Source: Sternotherus odoratus
Lineage: Eukaryota; Chordata; Testudines; Kinosternidae
DNA: 64,000 bases
Direction of reading: 5' to 3'
NCBI GenBank assembly: GCA_032164245.1
Contig: JAVMKO010000001.1
Location: forward strand, 168,631,434 to 168,695,433
Positions 1 through 12,044 of the stretch are shown here, piece after piece; positions within the stretch are counted from its first letter, which is position 1, and each line of letters starts with the position of its first letter. Position numbers and translations under genes: made by a program. The notes under the pieces are model-generated. The model ran no database searches. It was not told the origin of the DNA and saw only the letters and a list, made by a program, of their open reading frames with translations.

Positions 1-279
1 CTGGGAGCTGGGGAATGCTAGCCAATCAGCCCCTTTTCCCCTCCAGCTGGCCAATGAGTGCCAGAGACTCCAAGGGAGAGGTCCTTCAGTGAATTGCTCC
101 TTACCACACTGCTGGGACTGTCCCCCTTCACTGATGGCTCCATCAAGTTCCCCCACCTGTTGCAGCAAGTGGGTGGCATTTCCCAGGCCCTAAAGCTGAA
201 GGAATACCTACAGTGTCAGACTTCATCACCTTCCCTTTCTGTGTCATGAACTATGTTTTCCCATTGTTTTGTTTTTTAG
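1..279 (+). other. Presumed PDE9A intron, 3' part
   Basis: This is upstream of the first visible exon. It contains two CCAAT-like words (20-25 and 49-54) and an unsupported 63-codon open frame. I see no recognisable gene or repeat. Confidence 0.4.
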
Positions 280-334
280 AGAAAGAGGAATTGTTCCAGA
301 CTGTCTTGACACAGGTTGCCGAACAATTCTCAAG
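280..334 (+). CDS. PDE9A: PDE9A coding exon (window exon 1), N-terminal regulatory region
   Basis: This internal coding exon lies between an acceptor AG at 278-279, after a T-rich tract, and a donor GT at 335. It reads EKEELFQTVLTQVAEQFS and ends with two bases of an Arg codon. It aligns with the human PDE9A segment just before the AFKINEL region. It lies outside the catalytic domain, in the N-terminal part that varies among PDE9A isoforms. The exon begins with two bases of a codon, so at least one coding exon lies upstream. The human long form is 593 residues, so roughly 150 N-terminal residues lie outside this window. The frame joins the next exon without a break. Confidence 0.85.
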
Positions 335-1148
335 GTAAAAACTTGACATCATTGTTATGAATGCAAAGTTCTATTTCTTTATTTGAAGCTTTCAAAGGGG
401 GCTAAAGAAGTGAGGCGCCCAACTTCCACTGGAATTCAATGGGGGTTGGGCACCTCCTGCCCTTAGAACTCTTGACAATTCCAGCCTCATTGCCAGACTC
501 AGTCCGTACAATTCCCATTGACTGCAATGAGGAGATGCACAAGGCTTATGCCAAGATTGAATTTGGATGGTATTTGCACAAGAAAGAAAGGTTAATTGAT
601 TTTAATTGAGCTTCCATCATATTATTACAGCAAAAAAGGGGCTTTTTGGTTTAATCTTGTAGGCTCAGCATTTGTTTATTGATTTTAATGTGCACATTTT
701 TCTTCCCCCAGATAATAATTCTGAATGTTTTTATGGATGCTTATTTTTTCCTCACTGGCTTCAGTAAGAGGGATCAATTCTGCTACATTTCTACAAGCCA
801 CCAATATGATTGAAAGACCTGTATGCTAGTCTTGATGCACCATCCATTTAGTTTTGCTTCCCTAAGGTTCATGATAACTAGGATCTGCTGGAAGATGGGG
901 TGATGACTTCATTTTCTCAGAGCCATACCTGTAGCATTCTCTTTCAATTTTATCTGTAGCCTTTGAATGTGCACGTCTTTCTTCAAGGTTGTACATTTAG
1001 CACAGGTTTTGCTGTTCTTTACTTGATGTTAAATGTCATTCCTTAGTCCACCCTTTGAAACTGGTGTGCAGTTTCTAGTACAAAATATATTCTTTATTGT
1101 ATACATATAAATATAAATGTATATTTCATATCTGAATTTTCCCCCCAG
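335..1148 (+). other. PDE9A intron
   Basis: AT-rich intronic sequence ending in a C-rich polypyrimidine tract before the acceptor at 1148. I recognise no repeat apart from a short ATTGACTGCAATGAG motif near 516, which belongs to a scattered family discussed in the findings. Confidence 0.6.
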
Positions 1149-1219
1149 GGTGTTTAAAATCAATGAACTGAAAACTGAAGTAGCAAATCACTTGGCAATG
1201 CTGGAGAAAAAAGTTGAAT
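1149..1219 (+). CDS. PDE9A: PDE9A coding exon (window exon 2)
   Basis: The acceptor is CAG ending at 1148, preceded by a run of C and T. The donor is GTAAGT at 1220. The exon completes the split Arg codon and reads [20 protein letters not shown] then KVE, very close to human PDE9A. The Lys/Glu/Leu-rich composition suggests a helical, possibly coiled-coil linker before the catalytic domain. The last base starts a Leu codon finished in the next exon. The following intron is about 15.5 kb, much enlarged by a retrotransposon insertion. Confidence 0.93.
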
Positions 1220-2917
1220 GTAAGTGCTCTTTATTTTTTAACAAAATTAGGAATTACTAATTAATAAAATTGACATCTGTTTAATTATAATACAGGGGAC
1301 TGGTAGCATTTCCTATTATTAAAGTCTCCTGACACTTCTCATTATATCACCCTGTTTTCAGTTACTTATAACTTTACCAGATGTTATACCAGATATTTGG
1401 GCTGATATTTTCTATGCTGGGGCTTTGCTTGAGGCTGGATTGTTCTGGAAAATTTCAGCCAAAAAAGTGCAGCCATTTCCAAAAAGAAGGCTAGGGGGAA
1501 ATATGGTGTTTTGTCCGTTTTAAAAAATTCTGGTGATCTTTTCTTTGACAAGCTCTAGCACCCCTATGCCTTGGAGAAGGGACTTGAAAGGAGTTGGTCT
1601 TTATGTCAGGATGTGCCTTTTTCTGTACCTATGAACATTTGCCCAAATTTGGACAAGAAATAAGCCTCTGAAAAATCACAGTTTGCACATGCTCAGTAGA
1701 GACTGCTTCAATTTTAGCGGCTAAATTCCCCAAGTATTCCATCTGTACTGAACACGCTCGAGTCCAGTGATTAGCAGGATTTTCTGTACAATTCTGAGCT
1801 GCCATGGGCCAGACATTGAAACTGAGGGCAGACAGCCTGTCTCTCCTCTCCTTGCTGCTGCTTATGACAAGGTAGTGTGTTGGAAGAAGCTGCCGCATTT
1901 GAACACAGAGGGGACAAGAGCCTCACCTGCAGGGGAGGCAGAGGGAGCAGATGGTGACAAGGAGCCTGTGGGAAGACTGGAGACTGGCAGGGTGAAGAGG
2001 GAAACAAGAGACTGGAAGTTGAGTGGGAGACTGAAAACTTGTGAGGGAAACAGGAGGGGACTGGGGGCCAGAAGATTTAGGGGCTGCTGAGATTGGAAGA
2101 GAAGCTGGGGAGTGTCGGGGGGGACTGGGGCTAGATGGACAAGGAGACTAGGACTGGGAACCAACCAGGGTAAGGAGATGTTGGAGGAGGGAAGACAGAT
2201 CTGACAAAGAGCTGGGCTATGGAGGAGAACTCAGAGTGACCCTGAGAGTGGGGGACAGTCTGGTATGGAGAGTCCAAAGAGTTGAGACTTGGAGTCACTA
2301 GCTAGGCAAGGAGTCTGGGCCTGGGAGGAGAAGCCAGTGGAGCAGAGGCTGGGATGGGAATGAGGAGAAATGGATGGGGAAGAGAGAGATGGGGAAGGAA
2401 CATGTTGGAGGGGACGGGTTAGAAGAGGTCATGTTTACGGGGGACAGACATAAGTCTGTGCTCACTATGGTACACTCCTGTCCAGAACCTGACATGGAAC
2501 CAAGGATTCCCAAGTCTCACCTTTCCTCTGCTGTCAGCAAATATCTATGAAACCCATGGTCAATGTGTCCTGTCCCCCTCCTCTGCTGGTCCACATGGAA
2601 GATGACAACCTACTACTATCGGTTACTCTATCAACTTAAGTGGCACAGTTCTGTGAGGTGGATCTAAAGGTTCCAGTCCTGCTAATGACCCATGTTGGTG
2701 TCAATAAGATGCCACATGATGGAATTTGTTTTTTTGGTTGGCTTTTTAAAAACCTAGGAAATTACACACACAATACTATGTTAATAGAACAATACAAGGT
2801 TGCAAAGTCAAGCACTCAAAGTTAGGATATGTCAGAATTAAGGTGTCTTGCGCTACCTTAATTCAGTGCCCTTGTGTATATGTGTTATGATACAGTCCTT
2901 AATTACATGATCACATT

Positions 2918-3315
2918 TGTGGTAAACCCAGGGCTGGAAGGCTGTGGTGAGAGGGGAAAACTGCAGGTAAATTAGGTCCAGCTGAGAAAGGCTGCTGCAG
3001 CCAGCAGCAGGGCCAGCTGGGACCAGTTAAGGAGCAAGCCAGAGCCCTTTAAAGAGACTTCTCCCCAGAGAGGGGTGTGGGAGTGAGGAGTGTGTTTGGA
3101 GGCAGGAGGAGTTAGAAGATTGAGTTTGTGAAGCAGAAGGAGGTAAAGGCAAGTGAGAGGCAGTTACAGGGAGGCTGCCAGCAGGCAGGGAGGCAGGAAG
3201 GAGCCCCTCCCAGGAGGGAGCTAGCCCAGCCTAACCAGCGAGAGGCCAAACCCAGACGGGGGGAGCTGCCCAGAGGACTGGAGCCTGGGGTGCCCAGGGG
3301 GGCCCCCTTGCCACA
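2918..3315 (+). repeat. 5' long terminal repeat
   Basis: The LTR starts TGTGG and ends CCACA, a perfect 5-bp terminal inverted repeat. It is 398 bp, purine-rich in its second half, and matches the 3' copy base for base on reading. A TTTAAA at about 3048-3053 may serve as a TATA-like element. The R/U5 boundaries cannot be set without transcripts. Confidence 0.96.
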
Positions 3316-3317
3316 AG

Positions 3318-3334
3318 TGGTGTCAGAGGTGGGA
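3318..3334 (+). other. Primer-binding site, tRNA-Leu-like
   Basis: TGGTGTCAGAGGTGGGA starts two bases after the 5' LTR. Its reverse complement ends in TGACACCA, the 3' end I recall for vertebrate tRNA-Leu with its CCA tail. There are about two differences further inside. This is where first-strand synthesis would be primed. Confidence 0.65.
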
Positions 3335-3418
3335 TCGTGAGTAGACGTGCTGGCAAGACCCCTCGACCAGGGCGAAAAGCCCCCCCCTTATTCAAAAACA
3401 TAAAAAGAGAGAGAGAAA

Positions 3419-6400
3419 ATGGAGGAGGTGGTGAAGGCACTGGTACAGGCCACTGCGGCCCAGCAGGAGGCTGTTCGAGTGCAGCAGGAAACCAACCAGT
3501 TACTGATGTCCCAGGCAGCCCAGGACCGAGCCACATTGCAGGAGTTAGTGAAGCAGGTGAAAGTCCTGGGCACCCTGGCCCGTGGGGGTCCCGATGCCCG
3601 GCCGCTGCGGGCAAGCAACTATTTACAGAAAATGACGGCGGACGACGATACCGAGGCCTACCTCCTCGCGTTTGAGAGGACAGCCCTGCGAGAGGCCTGG
3701 CCCCGGGAGCAGTGGGCAAGCATCCTGGCCCCTTTTCTGTGTGGAGAGGCCCAGAAGGCCTACTTTGATCTGGCAACCGAGGCTGCTGCAGATTATCCCC
3801 AGCTCAAGGCTGAAATCCTGGCAAGGGCGGGAATGACGCCAGCCCTGAGAGCCCAGCAGTTTCACGACTGGAGATACAAGTCCGACAAGCCACCAAGGAC
3901 CCAGCTGTTTGACTTGATTCACCTCGCCCAGAAGTGGCTGCAGCCTGAGACCCACAGACCAGAGAAAGTGGTGGAAATCCTAGTCCGGGACAGGTATATG
4001 CGGGGGTTGCCACCCGACATAAGGGGTTGGGTCCGTAAGAACGATCCCTCCTCCTATGACGAACTAGTAGCCCTCGTGGAGAGACACCTAGCCTCCCAGG
4101 AGCTGCCTCGGACTACCAAGGAAGGAGTGCGCCCGAGTAGGAGGCAGGGCACAGGGCCAAAACCCCGGGGTACCATGCCCCCAAGCCGTTACATAGAGGG
4201 AGGGAAAGAGGCTGGGGATCAGCCTGAAAGCATGGAGAAGCTTGGGGACTGGGGGAACGAGACTCGGGGGGTAAGGCCTAACAGTCCGAGAACCAGGGTG
4301 CTAGCCCGAGCGGGTATACGCTGCTATGCATGTGGGGAAGTAGGGCATATAGCGGCCCAGTGCCCAAACCAGGCCGAACCCATGCAATGCGACCTGGGGG
4401 GGATGGAAGGTCCCTGTGTCCTAATAAGTCAGGTGGGGGTCGCGGTGGCCCCCCATAGATACACCCGGCCCGTTAAGATGAACGGCATTAGTACCACTGC
4501 GTTAGTAGACTCCGGGAGTGCGGTCACGCTGGTCTCGGGGAAGCTGGTCGGGCGAGACCAACTGTCGCGGGCCAAGCGCTCCGGAGTATCCTGTGTACAT
4601 GGGGATGTCAATTATTACCCCACCATCCCCGTAAGTATAGACATCCTGGGAAACCCCACGAAGGTAATGGTGGGAGTAGTCCCGAAGCTCCCCTACCCGG
4701 TCCTGATTGGGCGAGACTTCCCAGGGTTCGATAACCTGCTCCCCGGAAGGGAGGCAGAAGGTGTTAGTGCCGAGATCCAGGAGAGGGCGCCCAGGGATTG
4801 TGGACCCCCGGCCTTCCGAGAGTTTGACCCAGGGCTATTTTCCCTGCCGGGGGGACCCAAGAAGTCTCGGAAGGAGAGAAGGGCAGCTAAGGAGTTGGGG
4901 ACGAAGATTTTGACCCAGTACCGAAGGGTAGCGCTGGTAGGGGAACAAGTAAGCCCCAGGGGGAAGAGGACTCGGCGAGCTGCGGGGGAGCCCGACGCCG
5001 GACCGAGTGCCCCCCAGTCTGACCCCGAGAGGGAGCCGGGGATAGATCCCCCGGAGCTAGGACCGATTAGCCTGTCAATGGAAAGCTTTGGGCAGGATCA
5101 AGCCAATGATCCAGCCTACCACCATATCCAGAAGGAAGTAGTGGAGGTGAATGGAGTCCCAGTAGAAGGGAAAGTTAAGGGCCAAGGACCGTATTATGTG
5201 ATAAAGGGGGACCTATTATACAGAGTAGTCCGGATGTCGGACCAAACCATAGAGCAACTCCTGGTTCCCCAGAAACACCAGAGAGGCGTGATGGACCTAG
5301 CCCATAGCCACCTCTTCGGGGGCCACCTAGGGGTGGATAAAACCCTCGACAGGGTCCTGAAAAGATTTTTTTGGCCAGGAGTCTACGCGGCTGTCCGACG
5401 ATATTGCGCCTCCTGCCCGGACTGCCAATTGCATGCCCCCCGGCCGCACTTGCGGGCCCCGTTGGTACCTCTGCCCATCATTGAAGTCCCCTTTGAGAGG
5501 ATCGCTATGGACCTGGTAGGCCCACTAGAGAAATCTGCCCGGGGCCATCAGCACATACTGGTTGTGCTTGACTACGCCACCCGATACCCGGAAGCTGTGC
5601 CCCTACGGAATACTATGTCCAAGACCATAGCCCGGGAATTGGTGCAGATTTTCTCCCGAGTAGGAATACCCAAGGAGATCCTAACCGATCAAGGGACCCC
5701 CTTTGTGTCGAAGCTGATGAAGGACTTGTGTGACATGCTCCAAGTGCGGACCCTGAGGACATCGGTTTACCACCCTCAGACGGACGGGCTGGTCGAACGC
5801 TTCAATAGGACATTGAAGAGTATGATGCGGAAGGTAGTGAGCCGGGACGGGAAGGATTGGGACACCCTGCTCCCCTACCTACTGTTTGCCGTGAGGGAGG
5901 TACCGCAGGCCTCCACGGGATTCTCCCCGTTCGAGTTGTTATATGGACGCCACCCTCGGGGCATACTCGATATAGCCAAAGAGGGTTGGGAGGAACAGCC
6001 GAAGCCGGAGAGAAATGTCATCGAGCATGTGTTACGGATGAGAGAGAGGATAGCCCAGGTCACCCCCATAGTGCGAGAGCACATGAAGAAGGCCCAAGAG
6101 GCCCAGCGGACGTATTATGATCGTCGGGCGGTGAGCCGGAAGTTCCAGGTGGGGGACCGGGTAATGGTGCTTGTACCCACGGCTGAAAGTAAACTGTTAG
6201 CCCACTGGCAGGGGCCCTATGAGGTGATCGAAGCCGTGGGAGACGTGGACTATAAGGTCCGACAGCCGGGACGCCGGAAGCTGGAGCAGATCTATCATGT
6301 AAACCTACTGAAGCCTTGGCAGGATAGAGAGGCTCAAGTGGTCGCGCTCGGAGCAACCCCCCGGGAAGGGAACCAGCCTAGCCAGGTAGGGATATCCCCC

Positions 6401-7864
6401 GAGCTGACCCCAAACCAACGAGAAGAGGTGATCAGCATGATCAGACGGCACCCGGACGTGTTCTCGGAGACACCAGGCCGAACCAGGGAGGTATGCCACC
6501 ACATCCGCACGGAGCCTGGGGTAAAAGTGTGTGTCAAGCCCTATCGGATCCCAGAGGCAAAAAGGGAAATGATTGGAACAGAAGTCCAGAAGATGCTGAG
6601 ATTGGGGGTCATAGAAGAGTCCCATAGCCAGTGGTCCAGTCCCGTGGTCCTGGTACCCAAGCCCGATGGCAGTGTAAGATTCTGCAATGACTTCCGGAGG
6701 CTGAACGACGTGTCCCAGTTCGATGCCTATCCGCTACCACGAATAGATGAACTGATCGACCGATTAGGAACAGCGCGGTTCCTGTCCACCCTGGACCTGA
6801 CCAAAGGCTACTGGCAAATCCCCCTTGCCCCAGCGGACAAGGAGAAAACAGCCTTTGCCACTCCAGATGGTCTGTTCCAATACACGGTTCTCCCCTTTGG
6901 ATTACATGGGGCCCCCGCCACCTTCCAGCGGCTTATGGACAAACTGCTGCGGCCGCATCGTAAGTACGCGGCCGCTTATTTGGATGATGTGATTATCCAT
7001 AGCCCCGACTGGGAGACACACTTGGGGAAGGTGGAGGCAGTGCTAGTCACCTTGAGGAAGGCCGGTTTGACTGCGAATCCCGCCAAGTGCTCAATTGGAC
7101 TAGCAGAAGCCAGATACCTCGGGTATGTAGTGGGGAGAGGCCTGGTGAGACCCCAGCTTAACAAGCTAGAGGCGATCCAGAAGTGGCCACGACCAGTCCG
7201 GAAAAAGCAGGTCAGGGCGTTCCTGGGGTTGGTCGGCTATTACCGACGGTTCATTCCCCATTTCGCCGCCCGGGCATGCCCACTAACTGACCTGACGAGA
7301 GCCCGTGGCCCAGATATCGTGAAATGGTCGAACGCAGCAGAAGAGGCGTTTAAGGATCTGCGGACGGCCCTCTGCACCGACCCCGTGCTAATAGCCCCGA
7401 ATTGGGAGAAGGAGTTCTTATTGCAGACCGATGCCTCCGAAGTAGGGCTAGGAGCGGTGCTGTCCCAGATGATAGATGGAGAAGACCACCCCATTCTGTA
7501 CCTCAGTCGGAAGCTCCTGCCCCGGGAACAGAAATGCGCCGTGGTAGAGAAGGAGTGCCTGGCAGTGAAGTGGGCCGTAGAAAGCCTCCGATACTACCTG
7601 CTCGGAAGACGGTTTACCCTGGTCACGGACCATGCTCCGCTGAAGTGGATGCACCAGAATAGGGATAAAAACGCAAGGGTCACCAGGTGGTTCCTCTCGC
7701 TACAACCCTTCCACTTCCGCGTACAACATAGGTCCGGCCTCCTGCACGGAAATGCGGACGGCCTGTCCAGGGTACACTGCTCAGCGACCCAAGTAGCCCA
7801 ACCCCATGGTGTTGAGCAGGGGGGGGGGATGTGTGGTAAACCCAGGGCTGGAAGGCTGTGGTGA
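3419..7864 (+). CDS. Gag-Pol polyprotein, Gmr1-type Ty3/gypsy (1481 aa)
   Basis: This single frame runs from an ATG 103 bp after the 5' LTR to a TGA just inside the 3' LTR. Gag occupies about residues 1-330 and ends with a CCHC zinc knuckle ([14 protein letters not shown], 302-315). The protease has a DSG active site with Asp364. Integrase comes next: zinc-binding H631, H636, C666, C669; catalytic D698, D757 and E793 with 35 residues between the last two; and a GPY motif at 932-934. Reverse transcriptase follows (about 1035-1260) with D1126 and YLDD at 1187-1190. RNase H starts near D1338. No frameshift or stop separates gag from pol, so how Gag is made in excess is unclear. There is no chromodomain or envelope. 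Confidence 0.96.
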   Translation: MEEVVKALVQATAAQQEAVRVQQETNQLLMSQAAQDRATLQELVKQVKVLGTLARGGPDARPLRASNYLQKMTADDDTEAYLLAFERTALREAWPREQWASILAPFLCGEAQKAYFDLATEAAADYPQLKAEILARAGMTPALRAQQFHDWRYKSDKPPRTQLFDLIHLAQKWLQPETHRPEKVVEILVRDRYMRGLPPDIRGWVRKNDPSSYDELVALVERHLASQELPRTTKEGVRPSRRQGTGPKPRGTMPPSRYIEGGKEAGDQPESMEKLGDWGNETRGVRPNSPRTRVLARAGIRCYACGEVGHIAAQCPNQAEPMQCDLGGMEGPCVLISQVGVAVAPHRYTRPVKMNGISTTALVDSGSAVTLVSGKLVGRDQLSRAKRSGVSCVHGDVNYYPTIPVSIDILGNPTKVMVGVVPKLPYPVLIGRDFPGFDNLLPGREAEGVSAEIQERAPRDCGPPAFREFDPGLFSLPGGPKKSRKERRAAKELGTKILTQYRRVALVGEQVSPRGKRTRRAAGEPDAGPSAPQSDPEREPGIDPPELGPISLSMESFGQDQANDPAYHHIQKEVVEVNGVPVEGKVKGQGPYYVIKGDLLYRVVRMSDQTIEQLLVPQKHQRGVMDLAHSHLFGGHLGVDKTLDRVLKRFFWPGVYAAVRRYCASCPDCQLHAPRPHLRAPLVPLPIIEVPFERIAMDLVGPLEKSARGHQHILVVLDYATRYPEAVPLRNTMSKTIARELVQIFSRVGIPKEILTDQGTPFVSKLMKDLCDMLQVRTLRTSVYHPQTDGLVERFNRTLKSMMRKVVSRDGKDWDTLLPYLLFAVREVPQASTGFSPFELLYGRHPRGILDIAKEGWEEQPKPERNVIEHVLRMRERIAQVTPIVREHMKKAQEAQRTYYDRRAVSRKFQVGDRVMVLVPTAESKLLAHWQGPYEVIEAVGDVDYKVRQPGRRKLEQIYHVNLLKPWQDREAQVVALGATPREGNQPSQVGISPELTPNQREEVISMIRRHPDVFSETPGRTREVCHHIRTEPGVKVCVKPYRIPEAKREMIGTEVQKMLRLGVIEESHSQWSSPVVLVPKPDGSVRFCNDFRRLNDVSQFDAYPLPRIDELIDRLGTARFLSTLDLTKGYWQIPLAPADKEKTAFATPDGLFQYTVLPFGLHGAPATFQRLMDKLLRPHRKYAAAYLDDVIIHSPDWETHLGKVEAVLVTLRKAGLTANPAKCSIGLAEARYLGYVVGRGLVRPQLNKLEAIQKWPRPVRKKQVRAFLGLVGYYRRFIPHFAARACPLTDLTRARGPDIVKWSNAAEEAFKDLRTALCTDPVLIAPNWEKEFLLQTDASEVGLGAVLSQMIDGEDHPILYLSRKLLPREQKCAVVEKECLAVKWAVESLRYYLLGRRFTLVTDHAPLKWMHQNRDKNARVTRWFLSLQPFHFRVQHRSGLLHGNADGLSRVHCSATQVAQPHGVEQGGGMCGKPRAGRLW
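7814..7829 (+). other. Polypurine tract of the LTR retrotransposon
   Basis: The run GAGCAGGGGGGGGGGA ends two bases before the 3' LTR, the position expected for the plus-strand primer. It lies inside the coding frame, whose stop is in the LTR. Confidence 0.8.
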
Positions 7865-8229
7865 GAGGGGAAAACTGCAGGTAAATTAGGTCCAGCTGAG
7901 AAAGGCTGCTGCAGCCAGCAGCAGGGCCAGCTGGGACCAGTTAAGGAGCAAGCCAGAGCCCTTTAAAGAGACTTCTCCCCAGAGAGGGGTGTGGGAGTGA
8001 GGAGTGTGTTTGGAGGCAGGAGGAGTTAGAAGATTGAGTTTGTGAAGCAGAAGGAGGTAAAGGCAAGTGAGAGGCAGTTACAGGGAGGCTGCCAGCAGGC
8101 AGGGAGGCAGGAAGGAGCCCCTCCCAGGAGGGAGCTAGCCCAGCCTAACCAGCGAGAGGCCAAACCCAGACGGGGGGAGCTGCCCAGAGGACTGGAGCCT
8201 GGGGTGCCCAGGGGGGCCCCCTTGCCACA
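7832..8229 (+). repeat. 3' long terminal repeat
   Basis: This 398-bp copy is identical to the 5' LTR on reading. It is followed at once by the second CATT of the target duplication. The last residues of the polyprotein and its stop codon lie in the first 33 bases. Confidence 0.96.
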
Positions 8230-8449
8230 CATTTTATTTTATTATCTGCAGGACCACTGCCTCATTTAGTACATGGGATAGACCTGCTCTGGAGAGGAAT
8301 CAGGGCTATGTACTAAAAGAAGAAGTTCTCTGTCTGCTTTATTTGTTATAGAAGTTGGAGGGTGTGTAGTGAATGAGGCAGGGGACTTCAGGAAGAGGAA
8401 GGATGGTTTCATGATTACAGTAGTTGAATGTTGGCTTGGAGAATTAGAT

Positions 8450-8890
8450 TCTGTCCCTGCCTCTGCAACAGAGGTCCTATGAGATGCTGAGCAAGTCACT
8501 TAAACCACACTTTTCACAGGTGGTCACCAATAGTGTGTCCTTCCTTAGCTGGATTCCTGACTTGAAACCTTGGGATCTGATTTACAGAAGTGCTGAGAAT
8601 TCAGAGCTTTAACAGCAGTCAGTGAAAGATGTAAGGTGAACATACCGGTATAAAGTGGCATAGAATGCTAAGCACTCTGATAAATGAGGTCCTAGGTATC
8701 TCAAATTGGGCACCAAAACTTAGTGGACCTTAATGAAACTTTTTACTTTAATCTTGCTGTGCTTCCGTTCACCAGCTGTAAAATGGAGAGAATAATATCC
8801 TACTCTCTCACCTTGAGAGAATGGGAAGATAAAATAATGTTTGTGAAGCACTCAGATAACCTAGTGATGAGCATGAAAACCAATGAGGAA
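8450..8890 (+). repeat. MIR-like SINE sequence, degenerate
   Basis: It contains the typical words of this family: a GCAAGTCACTTAAACC segment at about 8491 and, further on, GTAAAATGGAGAGAATAAT at about 8778 and a TTTGTGAAGCACTCAGAT end. The two parts are separated and may be two old copies. Confidence 0.5.
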
Positions 8891-11261
8891 AATAATAATT
8901 GTATATTTGGAGCAGGGTTTGAATAGTGTGCAGTAAATCAGGCCTGGGGCTGCATATTGAACAATGAAAAGAAAGCAACATAGCTGCTCATTAAATGAGC
9001 ACTGATCATCCTGTGCACTAAATGAGAAAGAGTGCCTGTGGAAAAAATAGTATGTGATCATGTAATTGAAGACTTTATCATAATGCATACACACAAGGGA
9101 GCAGAATTAATTCTGGAATTTTCTATCTTGTAATGCTTAACTGTTCAACCTTAATACTGTATTTTTAAAATATGTTGGGTGTGTGGATGTGAGATGTTTA
9201 TATATATGCTGGATATCTGCACAGATCAGAACCTTAGTTATTCATTTACACTCCCTCCCCTTATAGTCAACCTTTTTCACCAACACATTTACCATATATT
9301 AAAGAGAAACCATTGAATACCTTCTTCTCATTGAATACTCTAAACTTGGCATTATTAGCATTAGGTATTTCTATTATACATGAAAGTATCTCACTTTCTT
9401 TTTCGCTTTCTGCACTTTCACACTGGATGAAATCTGGATCTCACGATGTCAAAGGAAAAAGGCCCATTAATAGCAATGCAGGTTTTCACCTCCTGTGGTT
9501 CCCATTCTAGCTGCAACACACACACTGATTCTGAATACGTAATGTAAGTAAAATGTAAAATACTATATTGTCCATATCAATAAATATACTGCATATATAA
9601 AATAGCCTACATCTATTTTGTGTGACTTCAGATTGTTTAGACAACAAAGGCTACCTGTGCTCTTTATTAAAGAGACAGAGGCTTTAAATTATCTTTGCAC
9701 TTGACTGAAACTGGAGTTGTAAACACAGAACACCCACGCCTTTCGTCCCTTGTTTCCTGGTTGCAGATTAAAACACTGCAAGGCTCTATTATTGTTTCTT
9801 CCTTATTGTTTTAACGGTACAATTTTTGTTCTTGGTCACTCTGCAGCAAGAAAGTAAAGTTCAAAGCAGCATTTTTCTGTATATATAATCTGATTTTTAT
9901 TTTTTCAGCCTGTGTAGTGCATGAAAAAGACCTATAGAAGAGAGGGCAATAGGACACACGAAGTGCTATCACACAGCACAGTTTTGACAGGGTCAAGTTC
10001 TCATTTATATGCTCCATCGGCATAGGCACATTTAAGACAGAATTTGACAGAACCTTCTGCCACACCGCAACTGCAGTGGTGCCTCTTCACTCTAGGCTAG
10101 TACCCGCAGCTTGCTAGAATCCATGGACCAGAGAAGGTGAGGCCGGCCCTTCTGTGGGTCTCCCCATCAAACTGGTGTACAGAGCAGGCACCAGAGTTGA
10201 GCGCTCGATCGAACTATCCCAGCCAGCCAAATGTGTCCTTCTTCCACTGGCTCTCTCTCTGGTGGCTTACTAAACCCCAGCTACAGATGCACTCTGCATG
10301 TGCAGCCTTTCAGCACTGGCAGGGAGGAGATAACAAAAGGTTGCGGTCACATGGTTCAGGGTTCAATCCAGACCTGTGAGGGGTTATGTCACCACTTGCC
10401 CTGCTGTCACACTGGGTGCCTTAGGGTGCTTTGCTGCTGTAGCTCCCAGCCTGGGATGTTCACAAGCAGCCTACCAGCATGCAGGTCACACCCTGAAGTG
10501 TTTATGTGCTAGACAGCCCTGGTTCAGCAGCTCTGACCCCAGTACCCTATCTACAGCCCCACTCTGGCTTCCTCCAGCCTCGTTTCCACAAAACTGTACG
10601 CTCTGCAATGTCCATCCTTTCCTGGACAGTTTAGAGAAATGATACGGTTTCTGTGTTTATCTAAAGACACAAAAGCACATTGTGGTTTATTAATTTAACT
10701 AGGGTAAACACACGCTTCCATTTAAACACAGCTCTGAGTTGGTTTGTGGTTAAAAATAAATCAACTTTATTAACAGGACATAGGTTAAGTGATGCCAAGT
10801 AAAAGGAATAAAGTTAGAACTTAATATAACTTTGTTATAGAAGTTATAATATAACTAATATAACTATAATAGAGGTTTGCTTGTAAAGTTACAAGCAAAT
10901 AAAAATGAAAACACACATCTAAAAGTCTAAAACTTAACCTAGCAACATACAGGCTGTGTCCAAGATGGTTTCTCTCATCAGACATTCTACTCCCCAGCCA
11001 TGGCTGATTTTCCCTCAGTCAGACTTTCCACAAAAGTACAAGATGCTGACTTCCCTTGTCTTCCTAGGTAAAACATCTATGCCTAAGCAGGTTTCTAACC
11101 TATATTCAGGTTCCAGAGACTTCAAACCCTGCCATCTTGGTTGAAGGACTCATCTTTCTCAGCTTGCAAGAGCTCTGGCTTCTTGTGTCTGTCTAATGAT
11201 GGGTGCCAAAGATGGCTTCTGTTTTTGCTTATATCTTGCAAAAGTTCAATTAATTTGTTTC

Positions 11262-11517
11262 AAGAGGCAGGATTAGATTGGATATTAGGAAAAGCTTTTT
11301 CACTAGGAGGGTGGTGAAGCATTGGAATGGGTTACCTAGGGAGGTGGTAGAATCACCTTCCTTATAGGTTTTTAAGGTCAGGCTTGACAAAGCCCTGGCT
11401 GGGATTATTTATTTGGGGTTTTGTTGGGGTTGGTCCTGCTTTGAGCAGGGGGTTGGACTAGATGACCTCCAGAGGTCCCTTCCAATCCTGATATTCTATG
11501 ACTCGATGATTCTATGA
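11262..11517 (+). mobile_element. CR1 LINE, truncated 3' end
   Basis: The sequence shows the 3' end common in bird, crocodilian and turtle CR1 elements: GGTGGTGAAGCATTGGAATG, then GGACTAGATGACCTCCAGAG, ending in short direct repeats of ATTCTATGA-like units at about 11494-11517. It is 5'-truncated, as is usual for CR1, and contains no open frame. Confidence 0.85.
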
Positions 11518-12044
11518 TGGCTTCATGCTGTTCTTCCTTTCCTGTGGACATCCTGTCCCTCTATATGTAAATGGGGCTTCAGTTGTTTTGATTCCACCAT
11601 GCTTAATTTACATCAGAGACAGGTAAATGGCTGACTTCTGTCCGGGGGTGGGAGGAGGGAGGAGTACCCATTTCTCCCTGTTTGGCCACAGACTGTAAAG
11701 CATAATATCATTAAATATTCACATTTCCTCATATATTGTAAATATATACATTTCACAATTATATTAATCACCAGTGTCATTAGCTTTCAGAAAAAACCTT
11801 ACTCTCTATACTATTATAATACAGTAATATTCTATATAATCAGTTGATTCAATTGCTTATCACTTGAGGTTCAGCCCCCCTGTCTTTATAGACAAGTAAA
11901 CCTTTACAATGTGTTCTTTGAAAAGTCAAACTGGGACCAAGGTTCAATCTCCTGCTCAGGCATAGACATCATCCTATCTCCTCCCCCATTTCTCAGGTCG
12001 ATAGCCTTGTTTACCTAATATGTAACAATGGACTTTCACTGTCT

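Larger units (their letters stand above)
2914..8233 (+). mobile_element. Complete Ty3/gypsy LTR retrotransposon with integrase before RT
   Basis: The element is flanked by the target duplication CATT (2914-2917 and 8230-8233; ACATT if an A is shared with the LTR end). It has two identical 398-bp LTRs, a primer-binding site, one long polyprotein frame and a G-rich polypurine tract before the 3' LTR. There is no env-like frame. The domain order Gag, protease, integrase, RT, RNase H is that of the Gmr1-type group of deuterostome Ty3/gypsy elements rather than the usual RT, RNase H, integrase. Identical LTRs and an unbroken frame show a very recent insertion in the sense orientation of PDE9A. Confidence 0.95.

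Noticed and set aside
3128..3340. 70-codon frame repeated at 8042.
   Set aside because: It lies in the identical LTRs and reflects their sequence, not a gene.
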